This document shows positions 37,806-48,412 of a stretch of DNA of 64,000 nucleotides, piece after piece. Both the position numbers and the translations under genes were made by a program. Within the stretch, counting starts at the first letter, position 1. Each line of letters begins with the position of its first letter. This stretch comes from Pholis gunnellus (taxonomy: Eukaryota; Chordata; Actinopteri; Perciformes; Pholidae), in contig OU342821.1 of assembly GCA_910591455.2 (NCBI GenBank), forward strand, positions 1,570,001 through 1,634,000, given 5' to 3'. The notes beneath the pieces are model-generated. The model saw nothing but the letters and a program-made list of their open reading frames with translations, was not told the origin of the DNA and did no database searches.

Positions 37806-38225
37806 TGTAACGGGTGTAGTAAGGACCCAGGAGCAGTACGACAAACACCGGGGATAGTTTGAATCAAAGCTTTATTTTCTTCGGCACACACATCAGGTAG
37901 AACATTCACAGGAAAACAGCGGCATGTTCTCGTGGTCGGGGACAGAAGGCTGAGTGAGTTATCGGGGCAGAGGCAAGACGGGGTAGGGCAGGGTCGGTAA
38001 CGGGGAATCAGTCCAAGGGGGTACGCGGGAAAGTCTTGCATGGAAGTGGAGAACGATCTGGCAGTGAGTGTGTGTGAGGCAGGGGTTTAAATAGTGGAGG
38101 AAGCAGAGTGAGCAGGTGAGAGTAATGAGCTGATGAGGTGAGTGTGACTGGCAGGTGCACTGAATGAACTGATTAGGTGAGTGAGAGGTGGGAAAAAACA
38201 GGATAGTAGTGGCAGAGCTGTGACA
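37806..38225 (-). mobile_element. Solo Gypsy-type LTR, 420 bp
   Basis: On the minus strand it begins TGTCACAGCTCTGCC and ends CCCGTTACA, with 5-bp duplications GCCTC on both sides. TTTAAATAG on the plus strand (38087) could be the TATA region read in reverse, and CTTTATTTTC at 37870 supplies an AATAAA signal on the minus strand. It sits inside another repeat (CGGTTCGTAAG / GTACCGAACGG) that is inside the 9.8-kb hAT. Solo LTRs arise by recombination between the two LTRs. Confidence 0.85.
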
Positions 38226-38230
38226 GCCTC
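38226..38230. repeat. Target-site duplication (right) of solo LTR
   Basis: GCCTC, identical to 37801-37805. Confidence 0.8.
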
Positions 38231-38386
38231 GTACCGAACGGTTTATTACGAATACATGTATTGTTACACCCCTAGAAATAAATAATAACCCATAGCCGTG
38301 GGGTCATAATGAGGTTATTAGGAGGTGGTTCAACTGTAGAAGGACAGCACTGAAGGCCCAGGTATAAAATGCACAGCCCGCCACTG

Positions 38387-38394
38387 CTATACAG
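38387..38394. repeat. Target-site duplication (right) of 9.8-kb hAT
   Basis: CTATACAG, identical to 28574-28581. Confidence 0.9.
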
Positions 38395-39590
38395 GCACGT
38401 GGTAAATTGAGAGTCCAACAAATTAGTTGGAACTTGGGGTCCTAAGAGAAGTTTCAGTTCAGATATTTTTTTGTCAACGTTGTTATTATCACATTTCAGC
38501 TTTCATCATCTTTCCATCGTGGTTCACAACAGCCATATAGTCCCATTCAATGTGAGAGAAGGCATGCCTCTCTATGGCCAATTTCCCCAAAACTCAGCAA
38601 ATAACACCAAAACAATCTAGATTGATCGATAGCGAGGGGAAATATGTATTATTGATTTTGAGCTTTACTGTCCCTGTAATAAAATGCTGTAAAATGTTTA
38701 CTCCAAACATGAATGTGTGTGTATATAAGCTGTTGCATGTACGTATCCAGCCATACATACAGTTATCAGTTCTACATTTGCTTTTCTCTGCAGCAGCCAT
38801 AAATGTCACATTACCGCCATCTACCGGAGAGTGCTGGGACGTCCCTGCACTTTTATGTGACATGCAGCTGTGCGGCAAAACCATCTTAATTAAAATTCAG
38901 ACTCACAAAAATGCTAAATTAACGATTGGCAAATACATAAAAGGATTGTGAATGTTATTAAGCCATGCAAATGGGGTTGTTTTAGTAAAAAATATGACAA
39001 TGTATTTGTACAACTGTTTGTTTTGAATTAGAGGCACCGATACAGATGCAGGTACAAATCACTCTGCATGTATATGTGCATTGTGTTTTATGAGACATAA
39101 GTCACGTGACATTTTAAGAATCACATGCTCCCTGTATTTGTGTATTTTGTGTTATCGTGCTCGGTCAAACAGTCTCTAGAATCCATCCATTTAAGTGGAG
39201 ATTCATAAATCTATTTCCTATGAAAAATGCTTGTTGATGTACAAATGACGATATATTTAGAGAGTTGTAAATTACAGGCACAGATATAGATTAGTTTTAC
39301 AGATACAGATGCAAATCACTCTGCATTTATTTGTGCATTGTGTTTTACAAAATATGTAGCTTGACATTTGTGTATAGTTGTGACAGTTTTAACAACTGCT
39401 AAATGCTGTTAGGTTTAGTTTAAAATGAGTTTAGGTTAGAGGGAAGAGCACAGGTCCAACAGTCGTTTGTGGGTTGGTCGGAGGGAACCTTCTTTCTGTT
39501 CATTCTGGCCAATCAGTGTTTTGTTTGATTTGAGTTGAGATTCTCTGTTCGGCCTCTTTTGTAACGAATCACTCTGGGGGGGTATCAAAT
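38395..39590. other. Intergenic stretch without recognised genes
   Basis: It contains two similar blocks near 39040-39090 and 39295-39345 (GATACAGATGCA..AAATCACTCTGCAT) that suggest a local duplication. Nothing coding was recognised. Confidence 0.45.
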
Positions 39591-39594
39591 GATA

Positions 39595-40455
39595 TCAAAA
39601 GTGGATGTACTGGAGCGGCACTCCGAGGTGTTAAAAGATGACCTTGGCAGACTAAATTATATCAAAGCAAACAATTTTGGTGAATCACAAGATCCGTACA
39701 AAGTTTTGCAAAAGCTGGCTGCTGCCACTTGCCATGGAAGCGCGGGTGGAAGGTGAACTGGACCGACTGGAGAGGGCCCACGTCATCACACCAGTTAAAC
39801 TTAGTGAGTGGGCAGCACCTGTGCCTGCTGAACAAACAGGACAACCTCATCTGTTTGTGTGGAGATTACAAACTAACAGCGAATCAGGCTGCCACTACAG
39901 AGACGTACCCTTTGCCTCGGACTGATGAGCTGATGGCTACAGTATGTGGGGGAACAGAGTTCTTTAACAGTTAATTGTCTACAATTTACAGTTCTTTAGT
40001 GTGGGTTCAGCACCCTCAATCCTCTATAGAATTATGGAGAACCTCATGAAGATCTGCTCGTCATAGTTAAGACTGAAGAGGAACACGTGCAGAAAGTACA
40101 GAACATTCAGCAGGAGAGCAGATTGGGAGTCCAAGAGTGAGTTTGGAGAAAAAACTGATGGAATACCTAGAACATGTGTTGAACAGCCAAACCAAAGTCA
40201 AAGCAATCAAAGAAGCACCAGTGCCCATCTGTGTGAAAGAGCTGAGAGCTTTACTGGGTCTATTGAATTACTATGAAGATTTAAGCCCGACAAAGCATTG
40301 TTCTTGCTCTGCTCTACATGGGAATGGAAAAGGAGGGAGATGAAAAATGTTTGACAAGTAGTTGCTGATGATGACAAGGGAATGGATCCCGGTACACTTC
40401 GATCCAGACCCACCCCTCACTCTGGCTTGTGCACCAGAGAAATTAAGTTTTGCAA
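39595..40455 (+). pseudogene. Ty3/Gypsy reverse-transcriptase remnant
   Basis: The frame at 39677 carries ARVEGELDRLERAHVITPVK and LSEWAAPVPAEQ. A shifted frame continues with LCGDYKLTANQAATTETYPL, the finger region of a Gypsy reverse transcriptase. Farther on are MENLMK and a connection-domain piece (IKEAPVPICVKELRALLGLL, 40207-40265). The YxDD catalytic block is not intact, and frameshifts and stops are frequent. The copy is inactive. Confidence 0.8.
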
Positions 40456-40456
40456 C

Positions 40457-41092
40457 AATCAGAATCAGAATCCGCTTTATTGGCCAAATTTGATTCCGGT
40501 TTTCACATTGCTCTCAACATACATACATAGAATATACAAATAAACAAGAAAACTATTTAAACAAGGACATTAAAGACAACAAAGTAGAACAGAGAAACTA
40601 AGCATAAACATTTCATATTTAACTACAGTGTACAATATAAATATATATCGAAGAATATATATTCACATAAGAGCATCAACAATGACAATGGATTTGGGAT
40701 ATTAGTGCAGAATGGTGGAAATAGTGCAAATGGAGGCGCAGTTTGTCTGATTAATTGGTCATGAGAGTGACGGCCAGTGGAAAGAAGCTGTTCCTGTGTC
40801 TGGTGGTTTTGGCGTACAGAGCTCTGTAGCGCCTACCAGAGGGGAGGAGTTGGAACAGCTTGTGTCCAGGGTGTGAAGGGTCTGCAGTGATCTTTCCAGC
40901 CCGCTTCCTGACTCTGAAGGTGTACAAGATGGAGGGCAGGATGGAACCAATGATTTTCTCTGCTGACCTGACAGTCCGTTGTAGTCTGTTCCTGTCCTGT
41001 TTGGTGGCCGATCCAAACCACACAGTGATGGAAGAACAGAAAACAGACTGGATGATAACCGAGTAAAACAGAATCAGCAGCTCCTGAAACAA
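40457..41092 (-). pseudogene. Non-LTR retrotransposon C-terminal fragment with 3' tail
   Basis: The 113-codon frame 41092-40751 contains ITVWFGSATKQDRNRLQRTV, KIIGSILPSILYTF and KLFQLLPSGRRYRALYAKTT, the conserved C-terminal end of a fish LINE reverse transcriptase. The antisense tail follows to the left, starting AATCAGAATCCGCTTTATTG at 40463. A polypeptide this short is a 5'-truncated, dead insertion. Confidence 0.75.
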
Positions 41093-41149
41093 TTGATTCG
41101 GTTTTACTCAGCTATCATCCAAGAAACAAGAGATTCTTCATATAATGGT

Positions 41150-41185
41150 AATAATACGTTTTATTTGTATAGCGCTTTAGAGCGT
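41150..41185 (-). mobile_element. SINE/LINE tail fragment
   Basis: TTTTATTTGTATAGCGCTTT is the reverse of the AAAGCGCTATACAAATAAAA tail frequent in fish retroposons. Confidence 0.45.
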
Positions 41186-41383
41186 GCTTGGCTCTGAGCA
41201 CCCTGCCTGTTTGGATATGATATTCAACTCCTGAGTGCTGACTCAAAATAATAAAATGTCTTGATTGATTGATGTTGATTGAGACTTTCGACATGATGCG
41301 TTTGGTTGTGGACTGGATGATTGTCTTCATGCTATCGTTTCATCTGTACGTTCACATGTAAATAGTCTTGGCCTGTTGTATGT

Positions 41384-41514
41384 GCAACAATTACCAGCCA
41401 GTAGTCCTTTGTCATTGGAGCAATTTTATCCAAATTCTCGTACTAGCTGTTTTTACTTGCCATTGATCATAGAAAACACATATCTCTCATTTCCTAATAC
41501 GCTTTCTACAGATG
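41384..41514 (+). repeat. 131-bp segment repeated in inverse at 51494-51622
   Basis: GCAACAATTACCAGCCAGTA through TTTCTACAGATGA recurs on the other strand at 51494-51622 with few changes. Here it is joined directly to a Gypsy integrase fragment. It contains no gene. Confidence 0.85.
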
Positions 41515-42082
41515 AGCAGAGCGGATGAATCAGGAGATGGAGACATCCTTACGCTGTCTCTGCTCCCGCAACCCCTCCTCCTGGTCTGAGCAGCTCTTGT
41601 GGGTCGAGTATGCCCACAACACCCTTCCCAGTTCAGCCACCGGGTTCTCACCGTTCCAGTGTGCCCGTGGATATCAGCCACCACTCTTCCCGGAGCAGGA
41701 ACAAGAGGCCAGCGTCCCCTCAGTCCTCGTCCAGCGGTGCCGACGCACTTGGAGGCAGGCCCGCACCGCACTCTTGCGCTCGTCCGACCGCTACCAAAGG
41801 TCTGCCAACAGACGCCGCGTTCCTGCACCCCGTTATGCCCCAGGACAACGTGTCTGGCTGTCTACGCGGGACCTTCCCCTCAGAGTGGAATCCAGGAAAT
41901 TGGCTCCTTGCTTCGTGGGTCCTTTCCCTGTTTCTTGGATCATCAATCCTGCTGCTGTCCGTCTTCACCTGCCATCATCCATGAGGATTCATCCCACCGT
42001 CCATGTCTCCAGGATTAAACCCGTCCAGGAGAGCCCCCTTCAGCCCTCCCCCAGGGCCCCTCCGCCCCCCCCAGCTCATTGA
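41515..42082 (+). pseudogene. Ty3/Gypsy integrase C-terminal region
   Basis: The frame from 41525 reads NQEMETSLRCLCSRNPSSW, LLWVEYAHNTLPSSATGFSP, then APGQRVWLSTRDLPLRVESR and ..KLAPCFVGPFPVSWIINPA, as expected for the end of a chromovirus-type Gypsy integrase. The catalytic core is missing upstream. The frame closes at TGA (42080) after a proline-rich linker; the chromodomain continues in another frame. Integrase inserts the element's cDNA, but this copy cannot function. Confidence 0.9.
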
Positions 42083-42290
42083 TGGGGCACCTGCCTATAC
42101 GGTCCGTTGCCTTCTCAAGTCTCGGCGATGGGGTAGGGGATTGCAATACCTGGTGGACTGGGAGGGTTATGGTCCCAAAGAGCGTGAATGGGTCCCCGCT
42201 CGCAGGATACTTGATCCCTCCCTGATCACGGACTTCCACCAGGCTCATCCTGACCAGCCCGGTGGGACGTCAAGAGCCGTCCCTAGAGGG
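42060..42290 (+). pseudogene. Gypsy chromodomain tail, frameshifted
   Basis: The frame around 42003-42323 gives PQLIDGAPAYTVRCLLKSRR, GLQYLVDWEGYGPKEREWVP and ARRILDPSLITDFHQAHPD, a chromodomain that in such elements directs integration to chromatin. It is out of frame with the integrase by an indel in the poly-C run near 42055-42072. It ends just before the polypurine tract AGAGGGGGAGG (42284). Confidence 0.9.
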
Positions 42291-42298
42291 GGAGGTTC

Positions 42299-42344
42299 TG
42301 TCACGAATTCCCCTTCATATTAGTTTGTTTTCATCCTGTCTACG
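42299..42344 (+). mobile_element. Truncated Gypsy 3' LTR start
   Basis: TGTCACGAATTCCCC follows the polypurine tract, the expected LTR start. After about 45 bases it passes into the GTTCYRT array. The rest of the LTR was not found. Confidence 0.65.
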
Positions 42345-45300
42345 TGTTCCATTATCCGTGTTCGGTTCTGTGTTCCATTATCCCTGTTCCGTGTTCTATT
42401 CCATGTTCTATGTTCCATGTTCTGTTCCGTGTTCCGTGTTCTATTCCATGTTCCGTGTTCTATGTTCCATGATCCGTGTTCTATTCTGTGTTCCGTGTTC
42501 TGTGTTCCATGTTCCGTGTTCTATTCCATGTTCTGTGTTCCGTGTTCCGTCTTCTATTTCATGTTCTATGTTTCGTGTTCTATTCCGTGTTCCGTGTTCT
42601 ATTCCGTGTTCTATGTTCCGTGTTCCGTTATCCGTGTTTTGTTCTGTGTTCCAGTATCCCTGTTATGTGTTCTATTCCATGTTCTATGTTCCATGTTCCG
42701 TGTTCTGTTCTGTGTTCCATGTTCCGTGTTCTGTTCCATGTTCCGGATTCCATGTTCTATTCCGTGTTCCATGTTCCGTGTTCCATGTTCTATTCCGTGT
42801 TCTGTTTCATGTTCCGGGTTCCGTGTTCCATGTTCTATTCCGTGTTTCGTATTCTATTCCGTGTTCCGTGTTCTATTCCATGTTCCGTGTTCTATGTTCC
42901 ATGATCCGTGTTCTATTCTGTGTTCCGTGTTCTATTCTGTGTTCCATGTTCCGTGTTCTATTCCATGTTCTGTGTTCCGTGTTCCGTCTTCTATTTCATG
43001 TTCTATGTTTCGTGTTCTATTCTGTGTTCCGTGTTCTATTCCGTGTTCTATGTTCCGTGTTCCGTTATCCGTGTTTTGTTCTGTGTTCCAGTATCCCTGT
43101 TGTGTGTTCTATTCCATGTTCTATGTTCCATGTTCCGTGTTCTGTTCCATGTTCCGGATTCCATGTTCTATTCCGTGTTCCATGTTCCGTGTTCCATGTT
43201 CTATTCCGTGTTCTGTTTCATGTTCCGGGTTCCGTGTTCCATGTTCTATTCCATGTTTCGTATTCTATTCCGTGTTGCGTGTTCTATTCCATGTTCCGTG
43301 TTCTATGTTCCATGATCCGTGTTCTATTCTGTGTTCCGTGTTCTGTTCTGTGTTCCATGTTCCGTGTTCTATTCCGTGTTCCATGTTCCGTGTTCTATTC
43401 CGTGTTCTATGTTTCGTGTTCGGTGTTCCGTGTTCCATGTTCTATGTTCCGTGTTCCGGGTTCCGTGTTCTATTCCATGTTCTGTGTTCCGTGTTCTATT
43501 CCATGTTCTATGTTCCGTGTTCTATTCCGTGTTCCGTGTTCTATTCCGTGTTCTATGTTCCGTGTTCCGTTATCCGTGTTTTGTTCTGTGTTCCAGTATC
43601 CCTGTTATGTGTTCTATTCCATGTTCTATGTTCCATGTTCCGTGTTCTGTTCTGTGTTCCATGTTCCGTGTTCTGTTCCATGTTCCGGATTCCATGTTTT
43701 ATTCCGTGTTCCATGTTCCGTGTTCCATGTTCTATTCCGTGTTCTGTTTCATGTTCCGGGTTCCGTGTTCCATGTTCTATTCCATGTTTCGTATTCTATT
43801 CTGTGTTGCGTGTTCTATTCCATGTTCTGTGTTCTATGTTCCATGATCCGTGTTCTATTCTGTGTTCCGTGTTCTGTTCTGTGTTCCATGTTCCGTGTTC
43901 TATTCCGTGTTCCATGTTCCGTGTTCCGTGTTCTATTCCGTGTTCTATGTTTCGTGTTCGGTGTTCCGTGTTCCATGTTCTATGTTCCGTGTTCCGGGTT
44001 CCGTGTTCTATTCCATGTTCTGTGTTCCGTGTTCTATTCCATGTTCTATGTTCCGTGTTCTATTCCGTGTTCTGTGTTCTATGTTCCATGTTCCGTGTTC
44101 TATTCCATGTTCTATGTTCCGTGTTCCAGGATCTATTCCGTGTTCTATTCCGTGGTCCGTGTTCTGTTCTATTCCATGTTCTACGTTACATGTTCTATGT
44201 TCCATGTTCCGTGTTCTATTTCGTGTTCTGTGTTTCGTGTTCCATGTTCTATTCCCTGTTCCATGTTCCGTGATCTATTCCGTGGTCCGTGTTCTGTTCT
44301 ATTCCGTGTTCCGTGTTCCGCGTTGCGTGTTCTATTCCATGTTCTATGTTCCATGTTCCGTGTTCTATTCCATGTTCTATGTTCCATCTTCCATGTTCTA
44401 TTCTGTGTTCTGTGTTCCGTGTTCTGTTCTGTGTTCCATGTTCCGTGTTCGTGTTCCGTGTTCTATTCCGTGTTCTGTGATCCGTGTTCCATGTTCTATT
44501 TCGTGTTCCGTGTTCTATTCCATGTTCCGTGTTCTATGTTCCGTGTTCAGTGTTCCGTTATCCATGTTCTGTTCTCTGTTCCATGTTCTATTCCTTGTTC
44601 TATGTTCCGTGTTCTGTTCCGTGTTCTGTTCTGTGTTCCATGTTCCGTGTTCTGTTCCGTGTTCCATGTTCTATTCCGTGTTCCATGTTCCGTGTTCCAT
44701 GTTCTATTCCGTGTTCTATGTTTTGTGTTCCGTGTTCCATGTTCTATTCCGTGTTCCATGTTCCGTGTTCCATGTTCTATTCCGTGTTCTATGTTTCGTG
44801 TTCCGTGTTCCATGTTCTATTCCGTGTTTCGGATTCTATTCCGTGTTCCGTGTTCCATGTTCCATGTTTTATGTTTCGTGTTCGGTGTTCCGTGTTCCAC
44901 GTTCTATTCCGTGTTCTGTATTTTATTCCGTGTTCCGTGTTCTATTCCGTGTTCCATGTTCCGTGTTCTATTCCATGTTCTATGTTCTGTGTTCCGGGTT
45001 CCGTGTTCTGTGTTCTATTCCAAGTTCTATGTTCCATGTTCCGTGTTCTATTCCATGCTCCGTGTTCCATGTTCCGTGTTCTATTCCATGTTCTATGTTC
45101 CGTGTTCCAGGATCTATTCCGTGTTTTGTGTTCTATTCCGTGGTCCGTGTTCTGTTCTATTCCGTGTTCCGCGTTGCGTGTTCTATTCCATGTTCCATGT
45201 TCCATGTTCCGTGTTCTATTCCATGTTCTATGTTCCATCTTCCGTGTTCTATTCCGTGTTCTGTGATCCGTGTTCCATGTTTCTATTTCGTGTTCTGTTC

Positions 45301-47735
45301 CATGTTCCGTGTTCTATTCTGTGTTCAGTGTTCCGTTATCTATGTTCTGTTCTCTGTTCCATGTTCCGTGTTCTATTCCATGTTCTGTGTTCTGTTCCGT
45401 TTTACGTGTTCTATTCCATGTTCTATGTTCCGGGTTCTGTGTTCTGTTCCGTTTTACGTGTTCTATTCCATGTTCTATGTTCCGGGTTCTGTGTTCCATG
45501 TTCTATTCCGTGTTCTGTGTTCTATTCCATGTTCTATGTTCCGTTCTGTGTTCCATGTTCCGTGTTCCATGTTCTGTTCCATGTTCTGTGTTCCATGTTC
45601 TATTCCATGTTCTATGTTCCGTGTTCTATTCCATGTTCTTTGTTCCGTGTTTGGTGTTCTATTCCATGTTCTATGTTCCGTGTTCAGTGTTCCGTTATCC
45701 GTGTTCTGTTCTGTGCTCCATGTTCCGTGTTCTATTCCATGTTCTATGTTACGTGTTCTGTGTTCTATTCTGTGTTCCGTGTTCTATTCCCTCTTCTGTG
45801 TTCTATGTTCCGTTATCGGTGTTCTGTGTTCCATGTTCTGTGTTCTATTCCATGTTCTATTCTGTGTTCTGTTTTCCTTGTTCCGTGTTCTGTTCTGTGT
45901 TCCGTGTTCCATGTTCTATTCCGTGTTCCGTGTTCTATGTTCCATGATCCGTGTTCTATACCGTGTTCCGTGTTCTGTTCTGTGTTCCATGTTCTGTGTT
46001 CCATGTTCTGGGTTCCGTGTTCCATGGTCTATTCCGTGTTCCGTGTTCTATTCCGTGTTCTGTGTTCCGTGTTCTATTCCATCTTCTATGTTCCGTGTTC
46101 CATTATCCGTATTCTGTTCTGTGTTCCATTATCCCTGTTCCGTGTTCTATTCCATGTTCTATGTTCCGTGTTCTGTTCTCTGTGTTCCATGTTCCGTGTT
46201 CCGTGTTCTATTCTGTGTTCCGTGTTCTATTCCGTGTTCCATGTTCCGTGTTCTATTCCATGTTCTATATTCCGTCTTCCATGTTCCGTGTTCTATTCCA
46301 CGTTCTATGTTCCGTGTTCTGTTTTCCTTGTTCCGTGTTCTGTTCTGTGTTCCGTGTTCTATGTTCCATGATCCGTGTTCTATTCCGTGTTCCATTCCAT
46401 GTTCCGTGTTCTATTCCATGTTCTGTGTTCCGTGTTCTATTTCATGTTTTATGTTCCGTGTTCTGTGTTCTATTCCGTGTTCCATGTTCTATTCCGTGTT
46501 CTATTCCATGTTCTATGTTCCGTGTTCTGTTCCGTTTTCCGTGTTTTTTTCCATGTTCTATGTTCCGTGTTCTATTCCACATTCTATGTTCCATGTTCTG
46601 TGTTCCGTGTTCTGTTCTGTGTTCCATGTTCCGTGTTCTATTCCATGTTCTGTGTTCCGTGTTCCATGTTATATTCCGTGTTCCGTGTTCTGTTCTGTGT
46701 TCTGTGTTCCGTGTTCTATTCCATCTTCTATGTTCCGTGTTCCATTATCCGTATTCTGTTCCGAGTTCCATTATCCCTGTTCCGTGTTCTATTCCATGTT
46801 CTGTGTTCCGTGTTCTGTTCCGTGTTCTGTTCTCTGTGTTCCATGTTCCGTGTTCTATTCTGTGTTCCGTGTTCTATTCCGTGTTCCATGTTCCGTGTTC
46901 TATTTCATGTTCTATGTTCCGTGTTCTATTCCGTGTTCTGTGTTCCATGTTCTATGTTCCATGTTCCGTGTTCTGTGTTCCGTGTTCTGTTCTGTGTTCC
47001 ATGTTCCGTTTTCTATTCCATGTTCTGTGTTCCATGTTATATTCCGTGTTCCGTGTTCTATTCCGTGTTCCGTGTTCTGTGTTCCGTGTTCTATTCCATC
47101 TTCTATGTTCCGTGTTCCATTATCCGTATTCTGTTCTGTGTTCCATTATCCCTGTTCCGTGTTCTATTCCCTGTTCCGTGTTCTATTCCATGTTCTATGT
47201 TCCGTGTTCTATTCCGTGTTCCATGTTCCGTGTTCTATTCCATGTTCTATGTTCCGTGTTCAGTGTTCCGTGTTCCATGTTCTATTCCGTGTTCTATTCC
47301 ATGTTCTATGTTCCCTGTTCTGTGTTCTATTTCATGTTCTATGTTCCGTGTTCTATTCCGTGTTCCATGTTCCATGTTCTATTCCGTGTTCCATGTTCTA
47401 TTCCATGTTCTATGTTCCGTGTTCAGTGTTCCGTTATCCGTGTTCTGTTCTGTGTTCCATTATCCCTGTTCTGTGTTCTATTCCATGTTCTATGTTCCAT
47501 GTTCCGTGTTCTGTTCCGTGTTTTGTTCTGTGTTCCATGTTCCGTGTTCCATGTTCTGTTCTGTGTTCCATGTTCCGTGTTCTATTCCGTGTTCTATGTT
47601 GCGTGTTCCGTGTTCCATGTTCTATTCCGTGTTTCGTGTTCTATTCCGGGTTCCGTGTTCCGGGTTCCGTGTTCCGGGTTCCGTGTTCCGTTTTTAATGT
47701 TCTTTTCCGTGTTCTATTCCATGTTCCATGTTCCG
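42345..47735 (+). repeat. 5.4-kb minisatellite of GTTCYRT words
   Basis: The array is made of 7-base words GTTCCGT, GTTCCAT, GTTCTGT, GTTCTAT and 12-base words GTTCTATTCCRT in irregular order. Longer blocks of several hundred bases repeat, for example around 42480-43320 and 43330-43850, so it has a higher-order structure. The plus strand contains almost no stop words, giving overlapping open frames up to 1369 codons in all three frames (Val-Pro-Cys-Ser, Val-Phe-Tyr-Ser). These are composition artefacts, not proteins. The minus strand gives Glu-His-Gly-Thr-Arg-Asn frames. Confidence 0.97.
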
Positions 47736-47978
47736 ACCAAACTATGTGTATAAATGTGTGTGTAAACCATATGGTACAAACAATGAAAAAGATGCTGCCG
47801 TATTTACACCGAGATGACGTTATGTTGAGTGTTGATGGAGCTGCTACAATGTTAGCATAGCATAGTACCGATCGATCCGAGCTCCATTGAGAAAACAAAA
47901 CTACTTACCGACACTTGTTTTCTCATTGGAGCTTGGATCGATCGGTGCTAGGCTATGCTAAAATTGTAGCAGCAATTC
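47736..47978 (-). repeat. Inverted copy of foldback-unit spacer with hairpin H4
   Basis: Starting at GACCAAACTATGTGTATAAA this is the reverse complement of about 32800-33070, including the TAAACCATATGGTACAAACA block. The hairpin at 47839-47973 has arms AGCTGCTACAATG and AAATTGTAGCAGC around a TACTTACCGACACTTG loop. Confidence 0.9.
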
Positions 47979-48233
47979 ATTTCCTGATTCAACAACGCAT
48001 CTCAACGCTGATAGGCTATCGCGCCACGCCATTTTTTCGCCAAAATTGAACAATTTCAACTCGCCATGCCAAACGCTCCGCGCCATCGCAAATTTGCTTC
48101 ACTCCAGTCCCATCATGTGAGTTGAACATCTTCAACTCACGCGATTGGGGCGTTTTGCCGATTGACGCTGTGGCACGATAGCCTATCAGTGTTGAGATGC
48201 TCCCCCTGTCATCCTGCCATTGTTGAATCAGGA
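47979..48233 (-). repeat. Inverted foldback unit F4
   Basis: It is the reverse complement of F1, with ATTTCCTGATTCAACAACGC at the left and TTGTTGAATCAGGA at the right. The body has the same GTTGAACATCTTCAACTCAC palindrome. At 48234 it joins the CACCAATACATCGCAGAGC segment shared with 11957. Confidence 0.9.
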
Positions 48234-48290
48234 CCACCAATACATCGCAGAGCATGAGAATTCGACACAGAAACCAGAGATATCTTCATA
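48232..48290 (+). repeat. Short dispersed segment shared with 11957-12012
   Basis: GGACCACCAATACATCGCAG and GAATTCGACACAGAAACCAG match the segment at 11957 in the same orientation. Confidence 0.65.
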
Positions 48291-48356
48291 ATTTCTCTTC
48301 GTGAAACCAGTACACCAGCCTTAAGACTTTCCAAAGAAATAAAAATACTACTTAAC

Positions 48357-48412
48357 GAGTTTGAGAGTGGGTCCGGTTTGGTCCTTGAGAGTGGGTCCAG
48401 TTTGGTCCTCCT
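48357..48412. repeat. Tandem duplication of about 27 bp
   Basis: GAGAGTGGGTCCGGTTTGGT and GAGAGTGGGTCCAGTTTGGT follow each other directly. Confidence 0.7.

Larger units (their letters stand above)
28582..38386 (+). mobile_element. Giant non-autonomous hAT transposon, 9805 bp, with nested repeats
   Basis: The 5' end CAGTGGCGGGCCGTCAGGGC and the 3' end GCACAGCCCGCCACTG form a short terminal inverted repeat. Exact 8-bp duplications CTATACAG flank them. The first ~440 bp match the copies at 4607 and 11074, and the last ~105 bp match the 3' end at 13735-13838. No hAT transposase was recognised inside. In order the interior holds the GTAA/GCCT array (29170-31558), a dispersed repeat (about 31846-32030), the foldback tandem (32535-33960), a purine-rich repeat (about 34100-34290), an RTE tail (37405-37497) and a solo LTR (37806-38225). 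Some of these are later insertions, so its length when it moved was smaller. Confidence 0.85.

Noticed and set aside
42262..46371. 1369-codon open frame
   Set aside because: It runs from the end of a Gypsy chromodomain into the GTTCYRT array; the three plus frames are equally open and no domain is present.
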